NCBI RefSeq assembly: GCF_003478505.1
Contig: NZ_QUFI01000007.1
Location: 82,607 to 146,606 of the forward strand
DNA: 64,000 nt
Source of the DNA: Clostridium sp. AF27-2AA
Lineage (GTDB): Bacteria > Bacillota > Clostridia > Lachnospirales > Lachnospiraceae
Reading direction: 5' to 3'
Shown: positions 16,595 to 25,610 of the stretch, one piece after another
How positions within the stretch are numbered: position 1 is the first letter of the stretch
How the letters are laid out: every line of letters begins with the position of its first letter
Program-made: the position numbers and the translations under genes
Notes under the pieces: model-generated
The model's database searches: none
The model's input: the letters and a program-made list of their open reading frames with translations, nothing else
Told to the model about the DNA's origin: nothing

Positions 16595-17806
16595 ATGAGA
16601 AGAAAAAATCAGATCCTGGCTCTGGGGCTTGCGGCGGTTCTTACGGCGGCATCCGCGGTCCCGGCTTTTGCCGGGTACGCGCCTACCGGACCGGGAGCGG
16701 AGCCGGAGCCTGAAAAATATGACGCGGCAACGCTGTCGAAACTGCAGGATAACGTATTGGAGTACGACGAGCTTGCCCTGCGGGTGCGGGAATATAATCC
16801 GAATATCTCAGAGGCCTGGAGAAAATATGGGGAGTCCAAGGAAGACTACCAGAATATGCTGACGGAGCTGGAAAGCACCTACGATGATTCCATGGACAAT
16901 ATTGACGCGGTGCTGAAACCGCTGAAGCAGGCAGAGAAGCTGATGCCGCAGTTAAAGGGAACGGTAAAACAGATGTCATCGTTAAAGAGCGGTTATCACA
17001 GCCTGGTTCAGGGAATCCGCGATACGGTGACGAACTGGGATACCAGCAAACGTAATACTTCCCAGATCCGGCAGTATGAAAAACAGGTGATCTCCGGTGC
17101 CCAGAGTGCCATGATCGGTTACAATACCATTGTGGACAACAAGGCTACACTGGAGACTATGGTAGACCTGTATCAGAAGCAGTGTGACATGTACCAGCGG
17201 ATGGCCGCTCTGGGACTTGCGAACCAGACGGATGTAGTCAGCGCGCAGACCTCCCTCATCGGGGCAAAGTCTCAGCTGGCTTCCCTGCAGTCCCAGCAGG
17301 ATAGTGTATACCGTACCCTTTGCCTGCTTCTGGGCTATGATACGGACAGCGGCGTGGAGATCCGGAATCTTCCGGACTTTGACATGAGCCGCCTGGATGG
17401 CATGAATCTGAAGGCAGATACGAAGAAGGCCATCGGCAACAACTATACACTCATTGGTCAGAGAACCTCTGCCAAGGGAGAGACCAATGCCCAGATCGCG
17501 GCGCGATTAAATACCATTGAAGAAGGGGAACAGAAGCTGACCATTGAAATGCAGCGCCTGTATCAGGATGTGCTGGATAAAAAGGCAGCCTATGAGGCAG
17601 CCATGACTGGCTATGAGGCGGCGGAAAAGAGCAATGGAGCTGCCCAGAGACAGTATCAGAACGGTCTGCTTTCCGAGATGCAGTATGTGGGGACCCAGAT
17701 CAGCTACAACCAGAAGAAGGCGGCAAAGGAGTCCGCGGAGCTGGATCTGTGGACTGCCATGAATGCCTATGACTGGGGCATTGAAGGGCTGGCGGCTGTA
17801 GAGTAA
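16595..17806 (+). CDS. TolC-like secreted coiled-coil protein of the RND operon (copy 2)
   Basis: A 403-residue protein, 12 nt after copy 1 and plainly paralogous: signal peptide to about residue 27 (AVPAFA-G), then LQDNVLEYDELALRVREYNPN, a long helical domain with MAALGLANQTDVVSAQTSL, a second DxxAAYEAA helical stretch and a final QYQNGLLSEMQYVGTQI segment. The TolC-type repeat is preserved. Sequence similarity is moderate, so the duplication is not recent and the two may form a hetero-oligomer. It is the last gene of the tetR operon; no terminator is seen before the convergent spoIIR. Confidence 0.82.
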   Translation: MRRKNQILALGLAAVLTAASAVPAFAGYAPTGPGAEPEPEKYDAATLSKLQDNVLEYDELALRVREYNPNISEAWRKYGESKEDYQNMLTELESTYDDSMDNIDAVLKPLKQAEKLMPQLKGTVKQMSSLKSGYHSLVQGIRDTVTNWDTSKRNTSQIRQYEKQVISGAQSAMIGYNTIVDNKATLETMVDLYQKQCDMYQRMAALGLANQTDVVSAQTSLIGAKSQLASLQSQQDSVYRTLCLLLGYDTDSGVEIRNLPDFDMSRLDGMNLKADTKKAIGNNYTLIGQRTSAKGETNAQIAARLNTIEEGEQKLTIEMQRLYQDVLDKKAAYEAAMTGYEAAEKSNGAAQRQYQNGLLSEMQYVGTQISYNQKKAAKESAELDLWTAMNAYDWGIEGLAAVE

Positions 17807-17821
17807 ACATCCAAAGCAAAA

Positions 17822-18526
17822 TCAGCCGGTGCTGTGTGATGGCAGCACTGGCCGGAATTCAGGAAAAAAGAAAAAACGGATATTCAGATCAGGGCGGTGA
17901 TCCTCGAGCAGGGGATAATCGCCCTGATTCAGTTGATCCTGAAGCTCTTTCCGGCTCTCCTCCGGGATCTCTTTGCATGTCTCATCCAGAAAGCAGAAGC
18001 GTGGGTAGAGGACACACCACCAGTTGTGCCCTTTCCCTTTTCCGAGAATGACTCGGACTGCGTCATAGGTACCGCAGGGAATTACCAGGTTATCGTAGAC
18101 CCGGGTGGGAAACCAGGCGCGCTCGAGGGAGAGACTTGCGGAGTAGGGCATCTGCTTTTGGGCCAGAAACTGGCTGGAGACAGATTCTAGGCTGCTTTTG
18201 TGAGCGGAAAGCCAGCTGGTGATGGCCTCCTTACTGTCTGCGCTTTCAGGCAGCCGGGCCTGGATGTAATCTAAGAGAAAGCTGCGCACCTCCAGTTTTA
18301 CGTTCTGGTCTTTTCTGGAATTACTGTTGGCGAGAATATGGAAGCGCAGGATAGAGGGCGCAATACGCTCTGCCAGTGACTCCCGGTTTTTCTGCAGGCT
18401 GTCCATGGAAAACAGCAGACAGAGCAGGAGAAGTGGCAGAAGCAGAATTGGAAACAGGGAACGGTAAATCTCAGGAATATGGTCCAGAGTGCGTGGCCAT
18501 GTGGCGGCGCCGGATTTTGATTTCAT
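17822..18526 (-). CDS. spoIIR: Stage II sporulation protein R (SpoIIR)
   Basis: A 234-residue secreted signalling protein. It has an N-terminal transmembrane or signal segment (about residues 25-42, Leu-rich). The family blocks are LRFHILANSNS and GKGHNWWCVLYPRFCF. In sporulating Firmicutes SpoIIR is made in the forespore and triggers SpoIIGA to cleave pro-sigma-E in the mother cell. ATG 18526 is chosen because AAGGAGG lies 8 nt upstream; the earlier in-frame ATG (18580) has no such site. A forespore promoter would be expected but I could not assign one. It is strong evidence for a spore former. Confidence 0.93.
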   Translation of the reverse strand: MKSKSGAATWPRTLDHIPEIYRSLFPILLLPLLLLCLLFSMDSLQKNRESLAERIAPSILRFHILANSNSRKDQNVKLEVRSFLLDYIQARLPESADSKEAITSWLSAHKSSLESVSSQFLAQKQMPYSASLSLERAWFPTRVYDNLVIPCGTYDAVRVILGKGKGHNWWCVLYPRFCFLDETCKEIPEESRKELQDQLNQGDYPLLEDHRPDLNIRFFFFPEFRPVLPSHSTG

Positions 18527-18603
18527 GGAAAAAGCCTCCTTCTGCCAGGGGAAAAGATCTATTCTTGTATACCCTGTCACTTCTTAAGTGTTGACAGATA
18601 TGG

Positions 18604-18609
18604 TATAAT
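18604..18609 (+). promoter_or_regulatory. Probable -10 box of the ddl-murI operon
   Basis: TATAAT preceded by TGG, 35 nt before the ddl start. A TTGACA at 18591-18596 is only 7 nt away and cannot be its -35; the sequence at the right distance (TTCTTA) is weak. Confidence 0.45.
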
Positions 18610-18643
18610 TAATCAGATATTTTGGAAAAGAGAGGGAATCGTT

Positions 18644-19702
18644 ATGAGCAAAAAGAAAATCGCAGTCCTGTTCGGCGGACAATCCTCAGAGCATGTAGTA
18701 TCCTGCGTGTCTGCGGCCAATGTGATTGACCAGATAAATAAAGAAAAGTATGACCTGCTCCTCATCGGCATTACCGAGGAGGGACACTGGGTGAAGGCAG
18801 AGAGCGTGGAGGATATCCGTTCCGGAGCCTGGAGAGAGAGCAGCGTGGAGGTTGTTATCTCCCCGGACGCAACAAAGAAGTGCGCTCTCATTACGGAGAA
18901 CGGCGTGACCAGAGAAGAGAGGATCGATGTGGCATTTCCGGTGCTCCACGGCCTTTACGGCGAGGACGGTACTGTTCAGGGCCTGTTCGAGCTGGCAAAG
19001 ATCCCGTATGTAGGCTGTGGTGTGCTGGCTTCCGCGGTATCCATGGATAAGCTGTATACAAAGATCATCGTAGATACCCTGGGCATCCGCCAGGCAAAAT
19101 ATGTTCCGGTGATGCGCTGGGAGATGGAAAAGGATATGGATATCGCGGTTGCGGCAGTAGAGACTCACTTCCAGTATCCGGTATTTGTGAAGCCGTCCAA
19201 CGCAGGTTCTTCCCGCGGCGTGAACAAGGCAGAAACCAGAAAAGAACTGATCGGGGCCCTGAAAGAGGCTGCAAAGCATGACCGCAAGATCCTGGTGGAG
19301 GAGACCATTGTGGGCCATGAGGTAGAGTGCGCGGTTCTTGGCGGCGGCCAGAATCCGGTAAAGGCGTCCGGTGTCGGTGAGATTCTGGCAGCAGCAGAGT
19401 TTTATGATTTCGACGCAAAGTACAACAATGCAGAGTCCCGCACGGTCATTGGACCGGAGCTTCCGGGTGATTCCGCAGAGCGCGTACGCGAGGCAGCAGC
19501 GAAGATCTTCAACGCAGTAGACGGCTATGGCCTGTCCCGCGTAGACTTCTTTGTCACCAGCGACGGTGAGGTGATCTTCAACGAAATCAATACTATGCCG
19601 GGCTTTACCGCCATCAGTATGTACCCGATGCTCTGGGAGGCAGCCGGTATTTCAAAGCCGGAGCTGGTAGACCGCCTCATTGACCTGGCGTTTGAGAGGT
19701 AG
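18644..19702 (+). CDS. ddl: D-alanine--D-alanine ligase
   Basis: A 352-residue ATP-grasp enzyme that joins two D-alanines for peptidoglycan precursors. Motifs are the N-terminal FGGQSSEHVVS, the VLHGLYGEDGTVQG block (about 96-110), the VKPSNAGSSRGV ATP-grasp loop (about 184-195) and the metal-binding EINTMPGFT near the end. The length matches the family. It is followed 6 nt later by murI, whose product supplies D-glutamate for the same pathway, so the two form a cell-wall precursor operon. Chain specificity (D-Ala versus D-Lac or D-Ser) was not judged in detail. Confidence 0.95.
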   Translation: MSKKKIAVLFGGQSSEHVVSCVSAANVIDQINKEKYDLLLIGITEEGHWVKAESVEDIRSGAWRESSVEVVISPDATKKCALITENGVTREERIDVAFPVLHGLYGEDGTVQGLFELAKIPYVGCGVLASAVSMDKLYTKIIVDTLGIRQAKYVPVMRWEMEKDMDIAVAAVETHFQYPVFVKPSNAGSSRGVNKAETRKELIGALKEAAKHDRKILVEETIVGHEVECAVLGGGQNPVKASGVGEILAAAEFYDFDAKYNNAESRTVIGPELPGDSAERVREAAAKIFNAVDGYGLSRVDFFVTSDGEVIFNEINTMPGFTAISMYPMLWEAAGISKPELVDRLIDLAFER

Positions 19703-19708
19703 GAAGTC

Positions 19709-20530
19709 ATGAGTGACAGAAACGCGCCGGTTGGCGTATTTGATTCCGGTGTGGGCGGCCTGACGGTGGCAAGAGAGATCATGCGGCAGCTGCCGGATGA
19801 ACGGATTGTTTATTTTGGAGATACCGCCCGGGTACCCTACGGAAGTAAGTCAAGAGACACCATCCTGCGTTATTCCCGACAGATCATCCGCTTTCTGCGC
19901 ACCAAAGAAGTCAAAGCCATTGTGATTGCCTGCAACACGGCAACGGCGCTGACCTTAGACACCGTGGCAGCAGAATCGGACATTCCGATCATCGGCGTGA
20001 TCAATGCCGGTGCCCGGACCGCGGTAGAGTCTACCCGCAATGGCCGGATCGGTGTCATCGGAACGGAGGCTACTATTGGCAGCGGCATCTATACCGAGGT
20101 TATGAAAAAGATGAAACCGGGCATTCAGGTATTTGGGAAGTCCTGCCCGCTGTTCTGTCCGCTGGTGGAAGAGGGCTGGCTTCATGATCCGGTGACAGAT
20201 GAGGTCGCGTCCCGCTATTTAAGCGTGCTGAAAGAAAAATACATTGACACGCTGGTGCTGGGCTGCACGCATTATCCGCTTCTGCGCTCCACCATGCGGC
20301 GTCTGATGGGAGAGGATGTAACGCTGGTAAATCCGGCTTACGAAACTGCCATTGAGCTTCGCGGACTTCTTGCGGAGAATGGGCTGAGCCGTGATCCCTT
20401 TGCGCCATTTGCCGGAGAAAAACACCAGTTTTTCGTCAGCGACCTGGCTGAGAAGTTTACGGATTTCGCAAGCTCCATCCTGCCGGAGGATGTAACGGAA
20501 ACCAAGAAAATCAATATCGAAGAGTATTGA
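19709..20530 (+). CDS. murI: Glutamate racemase
   Basis: A 273-residue cofactor-independent racemase giving D-glutamate for peptidoglycan. The substrate-site block DSGVGGLTV (residues 11-19), the first catalytic cysteine in ACNTATA (about 74-80) and the second in GCTHYPLL (about 184-191) are all intact, as is the usual length. The start has a purine-rich site (GAGGTAGGA) overlapping the end of ddl. It is 54 nt ahead of the DUF1934 gene. Confidence 0.96.
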   Translation: MSDRNAPVGVFDSGVGGLTVAREIMRQLPDERIVYFGDTARVPYGSKSRDTILRYSRQIIRFLRTKEVKAIVIACNTATALTLDTVAAESDIPIIGVINAGARTAVESTRNGRIGVIGTEATIGSGIYTEVMKKMKPGIQVFGKSCPLFCPLVEEGWLHDPVTDEVASRYLSVLKEKYIDTLVLGCTHYPLLRSTMRRLMGEDVTLVNPAYETAIELRGLLAENGLSRDPFAPFAGEKHQFFVSDLAEKFTDFASSILPEDVTETKKINIEEY

Positions 20531-20583
20531 TCCTGCGCCGGGACAGGACGAAAACAAGATATGCCATAAGAGAGTTGAGGATT

Positions 20584-21033
20584 ATGACAAGAGATGTACT
20601 GATCCGCTTAAGCGGCCTCCAGGCCACGGAGGGCGACGAGGGCGTTGTGGAAGTGATCACCGCAGGGGATTACTTCTGGAAGAATAACAAACATTATCTG
20701 ATCTATGATGAGGTGATGGAGGGACTGGACGGAGCCATCCGCAATACCATGAAACTGACTCCGGAGAAGCTGGAGATCAAAAAGAGCGGGCCGGTGTCTG
20801 CCAGCATGGTATTTGAGGTGGACAAAAAGACCCAGACCCACTATGCCACTCCCATGGGAGAACTGCTGGTGGAGATGACCACCAGCCGGATTGGCTTTGA
20901 GGAAGAAGATGACCACCTGAAGGTTGAGGTGGAGTATTCCCTCGATATTAACTATGACCATGTTTCTGACTGCCGTATTGTTCTGGATGTGACATCAAAG
21001 AGCTGTGCGAAGCTGGAACTTGGGGAAAACTAA
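20584..21033 (+). CDS. DUF1934 (YwiB-like) small beta-barrel protein
   Basis: A 149-residue protein starting MTRDVLIRLSGLQ, the usual DUF1934 opening, with calycin-like strands (YLIYDEVMEGLDGAI, TPMGELLVEMTT, VEYSLDINYDHVSDC). YwiB-type proteins are small cytoplasmic barrels of unknown role, commonly near cell-wall or argS genes. The ATG at 20584 is chosen because homologues begin this way; GAGG lies only 3 nt before it, which is tight. An in-frame TTG overlapping the murI stop codon is an alternative start. A bidirectional terminator follows. Confidence 0.8.
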   Translation: MTRDVLIRLSGLQATEGDEGVVEVITAGDYFWKNNKHYLIYDEVMEGLDGAIRNTMKLTPEKLEIKKSGPVSASMVFEVDKKTQTHYATPMGELLVEMTTSRIGFEEEDDHLKVEVEYSLDINYDHVSDCRIVLDVTSKSCAKLELGEN

Positions 21034-21076
21034 AAAAGAAGAGACAGACGAATTTGCCCGTCTGTCTCTTCTTTTT
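21033..21076 (+). terminator. Bidirectional terminator
   Basis: An 18-bp stem (21033-21050 with 21059-21076) and an 8-nt loop, A-run on the left and T-run on the right, between two convergent genes. Confidence 0.92.
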
Positions 21077-21084
21077 GCCTAAGC

Positions 21085-21531
21085 TTAATTTTCTTTTTTA
21101 AATCTCGCAAAGAAACCTTTTTTCTTTGGTGCCTGCGGGATTGCTCCGCCGCGGACACTCTTGATCTCGGTGATGTAAAGACCGCTTACAACCACTTTTG
21201 CCTCGGTCTTAACCGGGAGTGATGCAAATACACGCTCGTCGGCCATCAGGGTCATAACCTTCGGACCTACCTTCGCCTTTACAACCGGAACCTTTGCCCA
21301 GCGCATGTACTTTGGAGTCTGCTCGTAAACGATTTTTGGAAGACCGGAATCCTTGATCTTCATTTTCTTTTTGTCGATGACCAGCATGGAAACGGTCTGT
21401 TTGGACATCTCCAGAAGCTGCTGCTGCTCAACCTGACGTTTTTCGAGTCGTCTTCCCAGGAAGTACAGAACTGCAAGAGCAATCACTGCGATCACCAGAA
21501 TTACCAGCAAAACGTTTAAAAAAGTCTGCAT
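21085..21531 (-). CDS. Single-pass membrane protein of unknown function beside rpoB
   Basis: A 148-residue protein with one N-terminal transmembrane helix (about residues 4-24), then a short Gln-rich linker, a soluble domain with LVIDKKKMKIKDSGLP and PVVKAKVGPKVMTLM, and a basic C-terminal tail (KKKGFFARFKKEN). The basic residues just after the helix suggest the soluble part is cytoplasmic. ATG 21531 is preferred to 21546 because GGAGGT is 7 nt upstream. I do not recognise the family. It is divergent from rpoB and shares its upstream region. Confidence 0.7.
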   Translation of the reverse strand: MQTFLNVLLVILVIAVIALAVLYFLGRRLEKRQVEQQQLLEMSKQTVSMLVIDKKKMKIKDSGLPKIVYEQTPKYMRWAKVPVVKAKVGPKVMTLMADERVFASLPVKTEAKVVVSGLYITEIKSVRGGAIPQAPKKKGFFARFKKEN

Positions 21532-21620
21532 GGGGCATACCTCCATTAGGTTCTTTTGTGTAACAGGACAAACCTGTACAAAAAGTATAGCATTTTACGC
21601 AAAAAAAAGCAAGGAAAAAC

Positions 21621-21649
21621 TTGACACCTTGACAGACGTATGATATTAT
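21621..21649 (+). promoter_or_regulatory. Promoter of rpoBC
   Basis: TTGACA at 21621-21626 and TATTAT at 21644-21649, 17 nt apart. The leader that follows holds a short hairpin, TGGGC-loop-GCCCA, around 21674-21690. No rplJL genes precede rpoB here, so this promoter would drive rpoBC alone. Confidence 0.7.
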
Positions 21650-21734
21650 GGAGTGTGCACTATTGTGGCGTCCTGGGCTTTTTGCGCCCAAAAATATGCC
21701 AGAAATTAGATTAGAAAACAGGGGTGAAACGTCA

Positions 21735-24700
21735 ATGGAGAAAAGCAGAATGCGCCCGGTAACATCGGGAAAGAGCGTTAGAATGAGCTACTCAAGACAG
21801 AAAGAAGTTCTTGAGATGCCAAACCTGATTGAGATTCAGAAAGACTCCTATCAGTGGTTCCTCGATGAAGGATTAAAGGAAGTATTTGAAGATATCTCCC
21901 CAATCTCCGATTTCGCAGGTCATTTAAGCCTCGAATTCGTTGATTTTACATTATGTAAAGATGAAGTCAAATACAACATCGAAGAATGCAAAGAACGCGA
22001 CGCAACTTACGCTGCACCTTTAAAGGTAAAGGTAAGACTTTACAATAAGGACAAAGAAGAGATCAACGAGCACGAAATCTTTATGGGAGATCTTCCGCTC
22101 ATGACCGATACCGGCTCATTCGTAATCAACGGCGCTGAACGAGTTATCGTAAGCCAGCTGGTTCGTTCCCCGGGCATCTACTACGGAATCGGACACGATA
22201 AGATCGGTAAGGAGCTGTATACCTGTACCGTAATCCCGAACCGTGGCGCATGGCTGGAGTATGAGACCGACTCCAATGATATCTTCTACGTTCGCGTAGA
22301 CCGTACCCGTAAGGTTCCGGTAACCGTACTGGTGCGTGCACTGGGCTATGGCACCAACGCGGAGATCATTGATCTGTTCGGCGAAGAGCCGAAACTGCTG
22401 GCAAGCTTCGGAAAAGATACTGCAGAGAGCTATCAGGATGGTCTGTTAGAGCTCTACCGCAAGATCCGTCCGGGCGAGCCGTTATCCGTTGATAGTGCAG
22501 AAAGCCTGTTAAACAGCATGTTCTTTGACCCGCGTCGTTATGACCTGGCCAAAGTCGGCAGATATAAATTTAATAAGAAGCTTCACTTCAAGAACCGCAT
22601 CAAGGGCCAGATTCTGGCTGAGGATGTGGTAGATGAGACCACCGGAGAAATTCTGGCAGAGGCTGGCACCAAGATCGACAAAGACCTTGCGACCACCCTG
22701 CAGAACGCAGCTGTTCCGTATGTTATGATCCAGGCTGAGGAGCGCAACTACAAGGTTCTTTCCAACTTAATGGTTGACCTGGCTGCTTACGTGGACTTCG
22801 ACCCGAAGGAAGCCGGTGTTACGGAATTAGTATATTATCCGGTATTAAAAACTATTCTGGAAGAAGCTGGTGATGACCAGGAAGAGTTAAAGAAGCTGGT
22901 TCATAAGAATATCACCGAGCTGATTCCGAAGCACATTACCAAGGAAGACATCATTGCTTCCATCAACTACAACATGCATCTGGAAGGCGGCATCGGTACC
23001 CCGGACGATATCGACCATCTGGGCAACCGTCGTATCCGTGCCGTTGGTGAACTCTTACAGAACCAGTACCGCATCGGTCTGTCCCGTATGGAGCGTGTGG
23101 TAAGAGAACGTATGACCACCCAGGATATGGACGGCATTACTCCGCAGTCCTTAATCAACATTAAGCCGGTTACCGCAGCGGTGAAGGAGTTCTTCGGAAG
23201 CTCCCAGCTGTCCCAGTTCATGGACCAGAACAACCCGCTGTCTGAGCTGACTCACAAGAGACGTCTCTCCGCACTGGGACCTGGCGGTCTGTCCCGTGAC
23301 CGTGCCGGATTCGAGGTTCGAGATGTACACTACACCCATTACGGACGTATGTGCCCGATCGAGACTCCTGAGGGACCGAACATCGGTCTGATCAACTCCC
23401 TTGCAACCTACGCAAAGGTCAACGAGTACGGCTTCATTGAGGCTCCGTACCGTGTTGTAGATAAATCCGATCCGGCCAACCCGCGTGTAACCGACGAGGT
23501 TGTATACCTGACCGCGGACGAAGAGGATAACTTCGTCGTAGCACAGGCAAATACCCTGCTCGACGAGGAAGGCCATTTCGTGAACAATAACGTAGCCGGC
23601 CGTTTCCGTGAGGAGACTTCCGAGTTCCAGAAGAGAGCCATCGACTTAATGGACGTATCTCCTAAGATGGTATTCTCCGTAGCAACCTCCATGATCCCGT
23701 TCCTTCAGAATGACGATGCAAACCGTGCTCTGATGGGATCCAACATGCAGCGTCAGGCCGTTCCGCTTTTAAGAACTGAGGCACCTGCAGTAGGTACCGG
23801 TATCGAGGGCAAAGCTGCTGTTGACTCTGGTGTCTGCGTTGTCGCAAAACATGCCGGCGTTGTTGAGCGCTCCGCCTCCAACGAGATCATCATCAAGAGA
23901 GATGACAACGGCGCAAAGGATGTTTATCATCTGATCAAATTCTCACGAAGTAACCAGTCCAACTGCTACAACCAGAAGCCGCTCGTTTACAAGAACGACC
24001 ATGTTGAGGCAGGCGAGGTTATCGCGGACGGTCCGTCCACCAGCAACGGTGAGATCGCTCTCGGTAAGAACCCGCTGATCGGATTCATGACCTGGGAGGG
24101 TTACAACTACGAGGATGCGGTTCTCTTAAGTGAGAGACTGGTTATGGAAGATGTCTACACCTCCGTTCATATCGAGGAGTATGAGGCAGAAGCCCGTGAT
24201 ACCAAGCTCGGACCGGAAGAGATTACCCGCGACGTTCCGGGTGTCGGCGACGACGCGTTAAAGGACCTGGACGAGAGAGGCATCATCCGTATCGGTGCTG
24301 AGGTTCGTGCCGGTGATATCCTGGTTGGTAAGGTTACCCCGAAGGGTGAGACCGAGCTGACCGCAGAGGAGAGACTGCTGCGTGCCATCTTCGGTGAGAA
24401 GGCAAGAGAGGTAAGAGATACCTCCTTAAAAGTACCGCACGGTGCTTACGGCGTCATCATCGACGCAAAAGTATTTACCAGAGAGAACGGCGACGAGCTG
24501 GCTCCTGGCGTAAACCAGACTGTCCGCATTTACATTGCCCAGAAACGTAAGATTTCTGTAGGTGATAAGATGGCAGGACGTCATGGTAACAAGGGTGTCG
24601 TTTCCCGCGTACTTCCGGTAGAGGATATGCCGTTCCTGCCGAACGGACGTCCGCTGGATATCGTGCTGAACCCGCTGGGCGTACCTTCCCGAATGAACAT

Positions 24701-25592
24701 CGGACAGGTCCTGGAGATGCACTTAAGCCTTGCATGTAAGGCACTGGGCTTCAACATTTCCACCCCGGTATTCGAGGGCGCGAACGAGGTAGATATTATG
24801 GATACCCTGGAAATTGCCAACGATTACGTAAACACCTCCTGGGAGGAGTTTGAAGAGAAATACAAAGATACCCTGAAACCGGAAGTTATGGATTACTTAG
24901 GCTCCCATCTGGAGCACCGTGAGCTGTGGAAGGGCGTTCCGCTCCAGCGTGACGGTAAGGTAAGACTGCGTGACGGACGTACCGGAGAGTACTTCGACAG
25001 CCCGGTAACCATCGGCCACATGCACTACCTGAAGCTGCATCACCTGGTTGACGATAAGATCCATGCACGTTCCACCGGCCCATACTCCCTTGTTACCCAG
25101 CAGCCTCTGGGTGGTAAGGCACAGTTCGGCGGACAGCGTTTCGGTGAGATGGAGGTTTGGGCTCTGGAGGCGTATGGCGCGTCCTACACTCTGCAGGAGA
25201 TCCTGACCGTGAAGTCCGATGATGTTGTCGGACGTGTGAAGACCTACGAGGCGATCATCAAGGGCGAGAACATCCCTGAGCCGGGCATTCCGGAGTCCTT
25301 CAAGGTACTGTTAAAAGAGCTGCAGTCCCTGGGCCTGGATGTAAGCGTACTGCGTGACGACGGAACCGAGGTTGAAATCGGTGAGAACGTAGATTACGGC
25401 GAGACCGATCTGCGTCACATCATTGAGGGCGACAGCCGCTACAACCGTGACGAGTCCTTTGGCGACTACGGCTATCAGCAGCAGGAGTTCAAGGATGGAG
25501 AGCTGGTTGGCGTCGAGAGCGACGATGACAGCAGCGATGATTTCGAAGGGGAATCTGATGACTACACCGATGATTCCTTTGATGAAGAATAA
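21735..25592 (+). CDS. rpoB: DNA-directed RNA polymerase subunit beta
   Basis: A 1285-residue beta subunit. The start MEKSRMRPV is placed at ATG 21735, 8 nt after AGGGGTG; the upstream in-frame ATGs lie in the leader. The rifampicin region reads [30 protein letters not shown] in pieces, with Asp, His and Ser of the E. coli 516, 526 and 531 positions all wild type. Later blocks RHGNKGVVS and [22 protein letters not shown] are intact. The C-terminus ends in an acidic Asp/Ser/Glu tail of about 40 residues. It is 18 nt ahead of rpoC. Confidence 0.98.
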   Translation: MEKSRMRPVTSGKSVRMSYSRQKEVLEMPNLIEIQKDSYQWFLDEGLKEVFEDISPISDFAGHLSLEFVDFTLCKDEVKYNIEECKERDATYAAPLKVKVRLYNKDKEEINEHEIFMGDLPLMTDTGSFVINGAERVIVSQLVRSPGIYYGIGHDKIGKELYTCTVIPNRGAWLEYETDSNDIFYVRVDRTRKVPVTVLVRALGYGTNAEIIDLFGEEPKLLASFGKDTAESYQDGLLELYRKIRPGEPLSVDSAESLLNSMFFDPRRYDLAKVGRYKFNKKLHFKNRIKGQILAEDVVDETTGEILAEAGTKIDKDLATTLQNAAVPYVMIQAEERNYKVLSNLMVDLAAYVDFDPKEAGVTELVYYPVLKTILEEAGDDQEELKKLVHKNITELIPKHITKEDIIASINYNMHLEGGIGTPDDIDHLGNRRIRAVGELLQNQYRIGLSRMERVVRERMTTQDMDGITPQSLINIKPVTAAVKEFFGSSQLSQFMDQNNPLSELTHKRRLSALGPGGLSRDRAGFEVRDVHYTHYGRMCPIETPEGPNIGLINSLATYAKVNEYGFIEAPYRVVDKSDPANPRVTDEVVYLTADEEDNFVVAQANTLLDEEGHFVNNNVAGRFREETSEFQKRAIDLMDVSPKMVFSVATSMIPFLQNDDANRALMGSNMQRQAVPLLRTEAPAVGTGIEGKAAVDSGVCVVAKHAGVVERSASNEIIIKRDDNGAKDVYHLIKFSRSNQSNCYNQKPLVYKNDHVEAGEVIADGPSTSNGEIALGKNPLIGFMTWEGYNYEDAVLLSERLVMEDVYTSVHIEEYEAEARDTKLGPEEITRDVPGVGDDALKDLDERGIIRIGAEVRAGDILVGKVTPKGETELTAEERLLRAIFGEKAREVRDTSLKVPHGAYGVIIDAKVFTRENGDELAPGVNQTVRIYIAQKRKISVGDKMAGRHGNKGVVSRVLPVEDMPFLPNGRPLDIVLNPLGVPSRMNIGQVLEMHLSLACKALGFNISTPVFEGANEVDIMDTLEIANDYVNTSWEEFEEKYKDTLKPEVMDYLGSHLEHRELWKGVPLQRDGKVRLRDGRTGEYFDSPVTIGHMHYLKLHHLVDDKIHARSTGPYSLVTQQPLGGKAQFGGQRFGEMEVWALEAYGASYTLQEILTVKSDDVVGRVKTYEAIIKGENIPEPGIPESFKVLLKELQSLGLDVSVLRDDGTEVEIGENVDYGETDLRHIIEGDSRYNRDESFGDYGYQQQEFKDGELVGVESDDDSSDDFEGESDDYTDDSFDEE

Positions 25593-25610
25593 TAGAAGGG
25601 AGTAACGCTC

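Noticed and set aside
18591..18609. TTGACA followed by TATAAT before ddl
   Set aside because: The spacing is 7 nt, too short for a sigma-A promoter, so only the -10 was kept.
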